Origin: Bacteroidales bacterium
GTDB lineage: Bacteria > Bacteroidota > Bacteroidia > Bacteroidales > Marinilabiliaceae
Direction of reading: 5' to 3'
Length of the DNA stretch: 64,000 bases
NCBI GenBank assembly: GCA_900766825.1
Contig: CAAFWU010000056.1
Location: 1-64,000 of the forward strand
Of the stretch, positions 52,110 through 61,000 are shown piece after piece. Position 1 is the stretch's first letter, and each line of letters opens with the position of its first letter. Both the position numbers and the translations under genes were made by a program. The notes under the pieces were generated by a model. It was given only the letters and a program-made list of their open reading frames with translations, searched no databases and was not told the origin of the DNA.

Positions 52110-52427
52110 TTAATCGAGGTGGAAGACCTCAACCAAAGGTATGGACACGGGCGAGTTGTCGGGGTTCACCTCCATGATGTCGGCCATCATATCCCACCAA
52201 CGTTGGGTTATGGTGTCCACATTCGTGGTGTCCTGACTGTTGGTTTCCAAACTGCATTCTTGATAGGCAAAGAGTATGTTGGTGTCGCGGTCCCAATAGA
52301 TGGAGTAGTTGCTAACGCCTTGGTCTTTAATCATCTTGACCAACTCGGGCCATATGGCAGCGTGGCGTTTCTCATACTCTTTTTCGCAACCTGGTTTCAG
52401 TTGCATCTTGAATGCGAAGCGTTTCAT
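52110..52427 (-). CDS. rhaM: L-rhamnose mutarotase
   Basis: A 105-residue protein. MKRFAFKMQLKPGCEKEYEK at the start, then HAAIWPELVKMIKDQGVSNY and SIYWDRDTNILFAYQEC (rhamnose-binding Tyr and Trp positions), and RWWDMMADIME near the end, match RhaM. The enzyme interconverts alpha and beta anomers of L-rhamnose. No other rhamnose gene is in the window, so it is apparently isolated. Confidence 0.9.
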   Translation of the reverse strand: MKRFAFKMQLKPGCEKEYEKRHAAIWPELVKMIKDQGVSNYSIYWDRDTNILFAYQECSLETNSQDTTNVDTITQRWWDMMADIMEVNPDNSPVSIPLVEVFHLD

Positions 52428-52542
52428 GACAATCTGTGTTTTTTGTGGGTATATATTTTTTTGATGAATGTTCTAATCTCAGACTTGCTCTCCCCAAAAA
52501 ATCTCTTGACTTTTCTTACGAGATAAGCCTCAGTTTGGTAGC

Positions 52543-53400
52543 CTACTTCTTTGTTTTGGCAGCCTTGGCGGGCGTGGAGCTAACTTGTTTACCTCCACGG
52601 ACTTTTATGGTGGTCTTCAGTGCACCGTTTTCGCCATAAACGTATTGCTCGCCATCGATGAGCTTGCCGTTTTCGAAGCGTCCGCTGCGCTCTTTCCTAC
52701 CCGCTGAGTCGAATATGGTAAAGGTGCCAGAGCCCTTGAACTCCTTGCTGTTGGCGGCAGTTGCAGTAGGCTCCTCAATGTTTTGCGAACCCTGATATTT
52801 ACCCGAGGCATCGTAGTTTCGCTCCATCACCTTTCTGCCTTGCTCGTCGTAAATGTTCAGTGTGCCGCTAATGCGACCATCGACCCAGTTGCCATCGAAC
52901 ATCACGTTGCCGTTCTCGTGGTAATAGGTCTGATGACCTTGGCGCTGGCCCTTCTCGTTGTAGGAAAAGTGGCACGATTTGCCTCCGTCGGGATAGAAGC
53001 GTTCGTAGTCGCCCTCCCAATGGTCCACATTCCATGTGCCGCGCTCCATTAGGGTGCCGTCGGCGTAATAATAGGATGTAAGACCTCGAGCCACGCCCAT
53101 CACGAAGGTTACCTCGGAACGCACTGTGCCATCGGCCGTCGTGGTGGTCCACACTCCGTTTTTCTTGCCATTAACATACTCGCCCTCCTCGGTCTTGCCG
53201 TTCCTACCCTCAATGCGCCAGTGACCTACGCGAACACCACCCTCAACCTGATTGAGGGGCTTCTGACCATCGGTCTCTGCCACATCATTGGCACCAGCAC
53301 TGGCATCGGCACTTTGGGCCTTGACCTCTGTGCTTGTGCTAATTGCCACCAGTGTTAGGGTGATGAGTGAGGTTATGTATGTTAATGTTTGTTTAAACAT
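52543..53400 (-). CDS. Secreted MORN-repeat (YwqK-like) protein
   Basis: A 285-residue protein with a signal peptide (ITLTLVAISTSTEVKAQ). From about residue 55 it shows MORN-variant repeats of ~22 residues: GHWRIEGRNGKTEEGEYVNG, YYYADGTLMERGTWN, TYYHENGNVMFDGNWVDGR and IYDEQGRKVMERNYDASG. The family includes YwqK-like proteins. The C-terminus is basic (TPAKAAKTKK). It is divergently transcribed from the M23 peptidase, each with its own consensus promoter. The biochemical role is unknown. Confidence 0.8.
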   Translation of the reverse strand: MFKQTLTYITSLITLTLVAISTSTEVKAQSADASAGANDVAETDGQKPLNQVEGGVRVGHWRIEGRNGKTEEGEYVNGKKNGVWTTTTADGTVRSEVTFVMGVARGLTSYYYADGTLMERGTWNVDHWEGDYERFYPDGGKSCHFSYNEKGQRQGHQTYYHENGNVMFDGNWVDGRISGTLNIYDEQGRKVMERNYDASGKYQGSQNIEEPTATAANSKEFKGSGTFTIFDSAGRKERSGRFENGKLIDGEQYVYGENGALKTTIKVRGGKQVSSTPAKAAKTKK

Positions 53401-53458
53401 TGCCGATTAACAATTGAAAATAGTTAGGCTATGTTATCAATGCTAATTTTTTATAAAG

Positions 53459-53488
53459 CAAATGTAATGAAAATAGCTTAATGGGCAA
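53459..53488 (-). promoter_or_regulatory. Promoter of the MORN-repeat gene
   Basis: On the minus strand TTG (53488-53486), 19 bp, TACATTTG (53466-53459) is an exact match to the consensus. The transcript begins about 50 nt before the start codon at 53400. Confidence 0.72.
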
Positions 53489-53516
53489 CGGTAGAATGGC
53501 TTTTTGTGTTAAAGGA

Positions 53517-53546
53517 TTGCCATTTGACAAAGAAAAGCTAACTTTG
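53517..53546 (+). promoter_or_regulatory. Promoter of the M23 peptidase-dxr pair
   Basis: TTG (53517-53519), 19 bp, TAACTTTG (53539-53546) matches the consensus exactly. The first plausible ATG (53553) is only 6 bp further, so the mRNA may have almost no leader. Confidence 0.7.
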
Positions 53547-53552
53547 AATGCC

Positions 53553-54473
53553 ATGTCAGAAAAGAGTAAGAAAACAAAAACAGACAGCGAAGAGGGACGC
53601 ATGCACCGCATGCTTCGCATGACCATTTTTGTGGATAAGTCCTTCGCGCCCATATTCACCATGCGGTTCACTCCACTGAGCCTTGTGGTGGGAGGTGCTG
53701 CAACCATTTTGGTGCTCATAACAGGTGTGACCCTGCTCATTGCCTTCACTGGTCTGCGAGAGTACATACCTGGCTACCCAACTGGCGAAGAGCGACTTAT
53801 TGCCATTAACAACCTGCAACGTGCCGACTCTCTTGCCCGAGAAATAGAGCTGAGAGACAATATGTTGTCAAACCTCCGTCTGGTTCTTAGTGGCAATGTG
53901 CCAACCGCCGACATGGAGCGCGACACAATGCAGAGAAACTCTAACGCCAAGGGCATAACCAAACAGAGCCTCGTTAGCCTCAACAACGGCAAAAGCGATG
54001 AGGAGAACGCCTTCCTAAGTCAGATTGAGACAGCCGAAAAGTTCGATGTTGAGGACGATAATAGCAACACCCCTCTCGCGGGTTCCGAACTGGAGTCCAC
54101 CTTCTTCTTTGCCCCAATCAAGGGTATGGTATCCGACCGCTTTGGCATGAAAGTGGGGCACTATGGCGTGGATGTTTCTAGCGACGAGGGCACACCAATC
54201 ATGAGCACGCTGGATGGCACCGTCATCTATTCCGAATGGAGCCTTCAGACGGGCTATGTCATTATGGTTCAGCACGACAATCAGTTGGTCTCGGTCTATA
54301 AACACAATGCCAAACTCCTTAAGGTGGAGGGCGCTCGCGTGCGTGCTGGCGAGGCCATTGCTCTCTCGGGCAACTCGGGCGAGTTCTCCACAGGCCCTCA
54401 TCTCCACTTCGAACTTTGGTACATGGGTGTGCCACTCAACCCCGAGGACTACATTAATTTCGAGAAGGATTAA
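53553..54473 (+). CDS. M23-family (LytM) metallopeptidase, membrane-anchored
   Basis: I start at ATG 53553 (MSEKSKKTKTDSEEGRM; 306 residues), because the upstream extension covers the promoter. One membrane span (LSLVVGGAATILVLITGV) lies at about residues 46-75, followed by a helical region and the M23 domain with VGHYGVDVSSDEGTPI (HxxxD metal ligands), TGYVIMVQHDN and the final HLHFEL. The enzyme should cleave peptidoglycan cross-links in the periplasm, or regulate other hydrolases. It is followed 106 bp later by dxr; M23-dxr order is common in Bacteroidales. Confidence 0.88.
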   Translation: MSEKSKKTKTDSEEGRMHRMLRMTIFVDKSFAPIFTMRFTPLSLVVGGAATILVLITGVTLLIAFTGLREYIPGYPTGEERLIAINNLQRADSLAREIELRDNMLSNLRLVLSGNVPTADMERDTMQRNSNAKGITKQSLVSLNNGKSDEENAFLSQIETAEKFDVEDDNSNTPLAGSELESTFFFAPIKGMVSDRFGMKVGHYGVDVSSDEGTPIMSTLDGTVIYSEWSLQTGYVIMVQHDNQLVSVYKHNAKLLKVEGARVRAGEAIALSGNSGEFSTGPHLHFELWYMGVPLNPEDYINFEKD

Positions 54474-54579
54474 GGTTAAAATAGGGTAGGGTAATGAAGA
54501 CAATAATGCCCCCCAAACCAAACTATAGAATTGCAACACAAAGGACATGGGACAAAGTAACGGGCAGGCAGACAGCGCT

Positions 54580-55746
54580 ATGCAGAAAAAACGCATAGCC
54601 ATATTGGGCAGCACAGGATCCATAGGTAGGCAGACTGTGGACGTCATTCGTATGCACCCCGACCTCATGGAGGCCGTGGTTTTGGTGGCCAACCGAAGCG
54701 TAGAACTCTTGGCCAGTCAGGCTCGCGAACTCCTCCCCGACTGTGTGGTCATTGCCGACGAGAGCCTCCGTCCGCAGTTGGCTCAAATGCTCGAGGACTT
54801 ACCCATCAAGGTCTACGGCGGAGCCCAAGCCATCGAGGAGGCCGTGCAAGCCGACTACGTCGATGTGGTCGTGGCCGCCATGGTCGGCTTCAGTGGCTTC
54901 GGCCCCACAATGGCTGCCATACGTGCCCACAAAACCATAGCTCTGGCCAACAAAGAGACCCTTGTTGTGGCTGGCGAAATTGTTATGGAGGAGGCCCGCC
55001 GATGCGGTGTTAGCATCCTACCTGTCGATTCCGAACACTCAGCCATCTTCCAGTGTCTCAACGGTGAGCGTCATTTGCGCCCCCGCAAGATAATCCTCAC
55101 CGCCAGTGGAGGCCCATTCCGCGGCATGAGCTACGAGGACCTGCAGCATGTGACCCCAGCCATGGCCCTTAAGCACCCCAATTGGAACATGGGTGCCAAG
55201 GTGACCATTGACTCCGCCTCCATGATGAACAAAGGTCTCGAGGCCATCGAAGCCCGTTGGCTCTTCAATATGCCCGCCAGCCAAATTGAGATTGTGGTCC
55301 ATCCACAGAGCATTGTCCACTCCATGGTTGAGTGGGAGGATGGTGCCATAAAGGCTCAGCTCGGCACGCCAGACATGCGTCTGCCCATTCAGTACGCTCT
55401 CACCTTCCCCATGCGCATGCCGTCTCCCGCTGCCCCTATAGACTGGGGCTTAGGTCAGACACTAACCTTTGAGAAACCCGACCTGAATGTGTTTCGCAAC
55501 CTAAGGGTGGCTCTGGAGTCACTTGACGAGGGTGGCAACGTCCCCTGCATAATGAACGCAGCCAACGAGATAGCCGTGGCCAGCTTTATTGCCGAACAGA
55601 TATCCTTTACCGACATAACCAACGTGGTGAGCCAAACCATAAGCCTCTGCCCCCACAAAACCAAGCCCACCATGCAGGACCTCTACGACACCGATGCCGT
55701 AGCTCGCCAAATTGCAAGCGAACAATGCAAGAAGTTGCAGAAATAG
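54580..55746 (+). CDS. dxr: 1-deoxy-D-xylulose 5-phosphate reductoisomerase
   Basis: The conserved protein begins at ATG 54580 (MQKKRIAILGSTGSIGRQT; 388 residues). The frame is open from 54547 with a short Ser/Gln-rich prefix that is probably not used. The NADPH-binding GSTGSIG motif is at the N-terminus, with ALANKETLVVAGE and LPVDSEHSAIFQCL (metal-binding region). WNMGAKVTIDSASMMNKGLE and VHPQSIVHSMVEW are diagnostic. It makes MEP in the non-mevalonate isoprenoid pathway. A bidirectional terminator follows, before the third AAA/nuclease paralogue. Confidence 0.94.
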   Translation: MQKKRIAILGSTGSIGRQTVDVIRMHPDLMEAVVLVANRSVELLASQARELLPDCVVIADESLRPQLAQMLEDLPIKVYGGAQAIEEAVQADYVDVVVAAMVGFSGFGPTMAAIRAHKTIALANKETLVVAGEIVMEEARRCGVSILPVDSEHSAIFQCLNGERHLRPRKIILTASGGPFRGMSYEDLQHVTPAMALKHPNWNMGAKVTIDSASMMNKGLEAIEARWLFNMPASQIEIVVHPQSIVHSMVEWEDGAIKAQLGTPDMRLPIQYALTFPMRMPSPAAPIDWGLGQTLTFEKPDLNVFRNLRVALESLDEGGNVPCIMNAANEIAVASFIAEQISFTDITNVVSQTISLCPHKTKPTMQDLYDTDAVARQIASEQCKKLQK

Positions 55747-55782
55747 AGGAGTTTAACGACGTAACGGATAAAAAACAAATAA

Positions 55783-55830
55783 TCCTCCCCCAACAACAAA
55801 GACAGCTGTTGGGGGAGGACTTTTTTTTTT
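55783..55830. terminator. Bidirectional terminator between dxr and AAA/PD-(D/E)XK copy 3
   Basis: TCCTCCCCCAACA (55783-55795) and TGTTGGGGGAGGA (55807-55819) form a perfect 13-bp stem, followed by CTTTTTTTTTT on the plus strand. On the minus strand ATTTGTTTTT is available. The left arm resembles the hairpin at 33380-33418. Confidence 0.9.
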
Positions 55831-55842
55831 AGGGGGGGGCAA

Positions 55843-57501
55843 CTATTTGTCTGCAATCCCAAACTTCTCCCTAAAGTTATCCACTTTCTCAATTAAACAT
55901 CTATGTTGCTTACTTTCTGCATCGTAAGTTATGCCGACCAGCACAGCCTCATGTCCTGGGTGATATCGAAAAGCGTGAGCATAGTTTCGGCTCTTAATCT
56001 GCTCAATAGCAGTGGCGGGCTCACCATCCTTTTTAAGTTCTATGATGATGATGGGCTTTTGGATAAAAAATGGCACCAACACAACGTCGGCATACCCGCA
56101 GCCCGAAGCAAGTTCTGAGAAAATCCAATAATCCTTGCGGGCGTAGAAGTAGGCCATAAGGATAGCACTCTGCATGGTGGACTCTCGGTTGTAGGAAAGC
56201 GGGCTCGAAATGTCGGCCTGAGAATCATCGAGTGCTTTGGCAACGGTCTCTTTATCACCATTCTCGGTGGCCTCTATTAATTTCCTACTAGTCTCTATCA
56301 TCTGCGCAATAGGTTCAAATCCCTTGGCATTGGACATAATGCGTAACCAAGCTCCCCTTATTTCGCCATTAGGAATGTGGCAAGTGCCCTTTGTGGGGTC
56401 GTAGGCCAAATATCCCAAATGAATTAGGTATGTAAAAATCTCGTCCTTTGTCGCAAAATGCTCAACATTATTGTTATAGTTCAAAACATCTACTTTTACC
56501 TCTTTTTCCCCCTTTAGTAAAGCCTTTATATCCTCCAGAATTCCAGCAATATTGGCATCGATATATAACGTTATGGCCTCAAGAGCACTTGTTGCTACCC
56601 AATAGTTATCATACTTGTGTTTCGTAACAGCTTTAACAACAGAATTTGGGTTGAATACATGAATAACATGCTCGCCATCATCATCGGGTTGCTCGGCTAA
56701 TTCAGTTGGTTTCTCGAAAATATAACCATCGTACATGAGTTTGCATGCATCATAGTCGGCATTTTTTGCCAAGCACAGCCTTCGCACCTCATTTTCTGTA
56801 AATCCAAAATACTGAGCAAACTGATCTGGACGAAGCATAGTGTACTCAGTAAAATTATTCAGCTTGCTCTGAACAGTTTCGCGTAAAATGGGTAATATGC
56901 CAGTAAGGTATGCTAGACTAACGGCCTTCTGAACATCATTACTTTTAAAAATAGAGTTCAGAAAATCAATGTAATCTTTGCGAATTGATGCCGCAACACA
57001 ATTATCGCGAATTAGAACATCATATTCGTCAATTATAATAACAAATAGCTCTCCTAACTCTTTGTTTATTATTGATATAGATTCTGCAATTGTAGCAGCG
57101 GTCGGTATTCTTGTTGAAGGAAATTGTTCTCGTAACTCGTTTACTACATTTGTCTGCAATTTGTCTATTACTTGGTTTTTATCCTTAGTCCTGCTAAAAC
57201 AACTCTGTAAATCTATCTGAATAACATTGAAAGCATTAATATACTTATCCCACCCTTCTTGTTTGCTAAGTTCAAGACGCTCAAATATTTCTCGACTGTT
57301 GCAATCCCGTGAGTAATAGGCCGACATGAGGTTTGTCATCATGGTTTTTCCGAAACGACGTGCACGACTCATGCACAAGAACCTTTCATCAGTTCCTATT
57401 AATTCGTTTAGTTCGTTGATCATTGGAGATTTGTCAACGTAAATCTTAGAATTTAAGCTGAAACGGAACATTGAATCTCCAGGATTGACATAGATGCCCA
57501 T
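55843..57501 (-). CDS. AAA-ATPase_like / PD-(D/E)XK nuclease-domain protein, copy 3
   Basis: A 552-residue protein, the same length as copy 2 (35181-36839) and collinear with it. It keeps Walker A-like RARRFGKTM (46-54), Walker B VIIIDEYDV (154-162), and the nuclease core YADVVLVP...IIIELKKDG, so it looks functional. By eye, well over half the positions are identical to copy 2; divergence is mostly in ~225-300. The leader at 57532-57561 is also shared. It is more A+T-rich than dxr, and in other Bacteroidales rseP commonly follows dxr, so an insertion here is suspected. Confidence 0.88.
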   Translation of the reverse strand: MGIYVNPGDSMFRFSLNSKIYVDKSPMINELNELIGTDERFLCMSRARRFGKTMMTNLMSAYYSRDCNSREIFERLELSKQEGWDKYINAFNVIQIDLQSCFSRTKDKNQVIDKLQTNVVNELREQFPSTRIPTAATIAESISIINKELGELFVIIIDEYDVLIRDNCVAASIRKDYIDFLNSIFKSNDVQKAVSLAYLTGILPILRETVQSKLNNFTEYTMLRPDQFAQYFGFTENEVRRLCLAKNADYDACKLMYDGYIFEKPTELAEQPDDDGEHVIHVFNPNSVVKAVTKHKYDNYWVATSALEAITLYIDANIAGILEDIKALLKGEKEVKVDVLNYNNNVEHFATKDEIFTYLIHLGYLAYDPTKGTCHIPNGEIRGAWLRIMSNAKGFEPIAQMIETSRKLIEATENGDKETVAKALDDSQADISSPLSYNRESTMQSAILMAYFYARKDYWIFSELASGCGYADVVLVPFFIQKPIIIIELKKDGEPATAIEQIKSRNYAHAFRYHPGHEAVLVGITYDAESKQHRCLIEKVDNFREKFGIADK

Positions 57502-57531
57502 GCTTTATCTTTTTGTTGATTAATAAGTTCT

Positions 57532-57561
57532 GAAACCGATTTAAATATAACAAAAGTTTTA
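57532..57561 (-). promoter_or_regulatory. Conserved leader/promoter element of AAA/PD-(D/E)XK copy 3
   Basis: It begins GAAACCGATTTAAATATA and continues to CAAAAGTTTT on the plus strand. It differs from 36870-36899 at only a couple of positions and lies at the same 31-nt distance from the start codon. Confidence 0.65.
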
Positions 57562-58050
57562 CTCAGTAGCCTAATAAATTCAAGTAAAGCTCATAATATA
57601 CCATCCACCAATAAATACCCCAACTAAACAAGACTGTCTCTTACAGAATATTGTGGTCTCCCCTATTTTATATAGTCAACGATGTCGATGCCTCCCCTCT
57701 CCAAACTCTACCCAAGCTAAAAGATATTTTGATTTCAAATTAGCATTTATTTGACATTATCATTATCTTTGAACAAAAGAGCAGAACATTGACTATATGG
57801 CTCTATGACTCTATAGCAAACTCACATATCTAATATGGCAATAGGGTAAGAATCGCATGGTTGCTCGCTCTATTTCACTCCCTTTCGTGGTGCATATCAG
57901 ATCACGTCAGACAGTTGGGAACACATTGACACTGTGATAGGTAGCAAACACATAATAGACATAAACCAGTTGGATAAACACAATGAACTTCGGAGTCGGA
58001 CGTTGGCTTTGAAAGCATTGTTGGCATCGTGCGACATATTGAATTTCAAT
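57562..58050. other. Gene-free stretch upstream of the propeller sensor
   Basis: About 490 bp with no convincing ORF. TATCTTTG at 57764-57771 fits the -7 consensus and is preceded by an A+T-rich run, but no TTG at 19-21 bp was found. If used, it would produce a ~270-nt leader for the sensor gene. No hairpin with a T-run was noted. Confidence 0.5.
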
Positions 58051-61000
58051 ATGTTGCTCAACTTTGTGTGTTCAATTCCAAGTTGTTTGTCATCCATCAT
58101 CATCTCATTTTTTCTCACCTTTTTTACTCTTCTGCCCTCCCCAATCCTTGCGCAAGCGTGGCAAGCTAGTGAGACCTCAAAGCAGACTTTTGCGGGTGAG
58201 ATGACCGTCTGCAACTACAGTCAGTTCGGCACCGATCAAGGTCTCACCAGCAACTCTGTCAACGTGGTTTTCCGCGATAACGATGGTCTGCTTTGGGTCG
58301 GCACCGAAGATGGTCTCAACTCCTACGATGGCTATAGTCTAAATCGCTATCTACCAAATAATTCTGACTCCACATTCATTAGTGGCAAACAGGTATTTGA
58401 GATTAGCCAGTTCGCTCAGGACCTAATCATGCTCTCGCTTGGCGATGGTGGTCTCAACCTCTATGATAAAAAGCATCGCACCTTTCAGCAAATCGATCTC
58501 GGCGACTTCTTTAGCGACCGCACCGTTTCCAATAGTTGTTTCGGACTTTGTCGTGTGAGCAGCGAGATATGTGCTGTCTTCCCCGAAGGCGTCATAAAAC
58601 GCGACCTCATAACTGGCAGGACCAAACGTATTGACATGCCCAAGAAGATGACCAAGACGGGCGTTAAGTGGGGACGTATCAAAATGTCCATAATGCCTGG
58701 CGAAAGCGGTATGGTGGCAATGATGACGGGCACTAAGTCGGTGAGTATCATGGATGTGAAGTACGAGACGGTTAAGGAAACCTCCTTCCCCTATATGTAC
58801 ATTTACGACATATGTCCCCTCGATGCCGACCGACTCCTGTTGGCCACACAAGATGGCATATTCTCATTCAATATTCACACAGGCGATTATAAACAACTTG
58901 ACCTACTCCGCAATGAATTGGTCTACGCCATAACGCGCAACACCGAGGGTAACTATTGGATTGCCTACGGGGGCAACAAACTCCTCAAGTGGATGCCATC
59001 GTTCCAGCAGTACATGACGGTGAGCAACAGCTACCAACTCATGCACCCACGCACACGCGTCAACGACCTCTATGAGGACGACAATGGCGTGCTCTGGGTG
59101 GCCACCAACAACAATGGCGTGCTCAAAATTGACACCAAACTACCCAAGATATTCACCCGCCGACTGGATGTGGATCTGCCCATCAATTACCATAATTTGG
59201 ATATTTCGGCTGCCATAGATGGCGAGGTTTGGTTAGCTTGCGGCACATGTGGTTTCGTACGTGTGGACATGGACAAGGGGCAGACCGAGGTTGTCAAGGT
59301 ACCACACAACAATGTCACCAGCATACGTGCTCGGCAGAACGGCATTGTGCTGGTGGGCACAACCAAAGGCCTTTGGACCTACAACACTAAATCCAAGGCA
59401 TTGGATGAGTTGACCATATCCGACCAATATGTCGATTCGGCAGGACGTGTGATGGTTCGCAGTATCGACGAAGATTGCTTGGGCAACATTTGGTTGGCAA
59501 CCCAGTTGGGACTCTATAGGTACAATGGCGTCAAGTTCGAGCGTGCCGAGGTAGCTTCCGAGGCTGCTGAGGTCTTCAATTGCATTATGGAGGACAGCGA
59601 TGGCAAACTTTGGGCTGGCTCATGCTCTGGCTCATGGGTCAAAGATGTCAACAGCAACAGTTTCCGTCGCATTGGCAAGGTTTGGAAGGGCAAGAACGAA
59701 GATGGCATTCTCTGCATAGCCGAGTGTGCCGACAAGATATTTATGGGCACCACCGAGGGTCTTATGGTCTACGACCGACAGACGGCTCTGGAAATCAACG
59801 ACCCTGTGAAGGAGAGCTTTAGCAACAAGATGATCTACAGCCTCATAAGCGACAATAATGGCATTCTGTGGGTAAGCACCAGCTCGGGAATTGCCTATGT
59901 GGACATCAATTATGGCAGTGTTTTTAACTTTGGAAAGAGCGATGGTCTCTACTACGAGGGCAACGAATGTCGCAAGTTTGCCATGTGCAACGACCATATA
60001 TATTTTGGTCAGGCCGCAGCCATCAACTTCATCGACACCCGCAGCATCGTCTTCAATACCCGTATGCCCAAGACCTACGTTAGCAGCATAACCTATGGTC
60101 AGAGCGGTGCCGAGGAGCAGATGCCCATGAGAAACGACTCTACTTACGAGGCCAAGTTCTCCGTCAACTCGGCCATGAGAATCAACGTAGCCTCATCGGA
60201 CTACACGGCAACCGAACGAAACCAGTTTATGTACAAACTGGATAATAACGAGTGGGTCAACCTCAGACACAATCACGAGATACTCTTCTCGGGCATGTTG
60301 CCTGGCACCTACAAGCTCTCGCTCCGTTCGGCCAACTCGGACATGACCTGGAGCTACGACATCAAAACCATCTATCTTCAGCTCAACTCGCCACTCTGGG
60401 CCTCCATGCCCGCCATCATATGCTACGGCATCATCATCATGACCGTTCTCTGGCTCATCCTCAACATGCGCTTCCGCTCCATCAACCGACGCATGAAGAT
60501 GGCCGAAGCCGAGGTTCGTTCCAAGAAAATTGTTGAGGAACAGCGCAATAAGTTGGCCCACGCTATCAATGAACAAAAGGCCAGCTTCGGATACGCTAAG
60601 CGTATTCAGGATGCTCTGATGCCCAAGGTCGAGGTGGCGCAAGAGCACATGGCCAAGTTCTTTGTACTCTATCGACCCAAGGAGATCGTCAGTGGAGACT
60701 TCTACACCTTCTATTATCGCGATGGCAAGACATTCGTCATCTCGGCCGACTGTACTGGTCACGGTGTACCTGGTGCCTTCATCTCCATTTTGGGCATCGA
60801 CCATTTGGACAACATTGTCATGCAGCAGAAGGTCGACGATGCTGGTGAGATCCTAACTCGCCTACATGCAGAACTCCATGAATCGGTAAAAAAGATTGGT
60901 TCCGAGGAGTTTAACGATGGCATGGACATCACAATTTGTGTTGTGGACCACGACAATATGACCATGAACTTTGCTGGAGCCATGAACGACCTCTTCCTAA

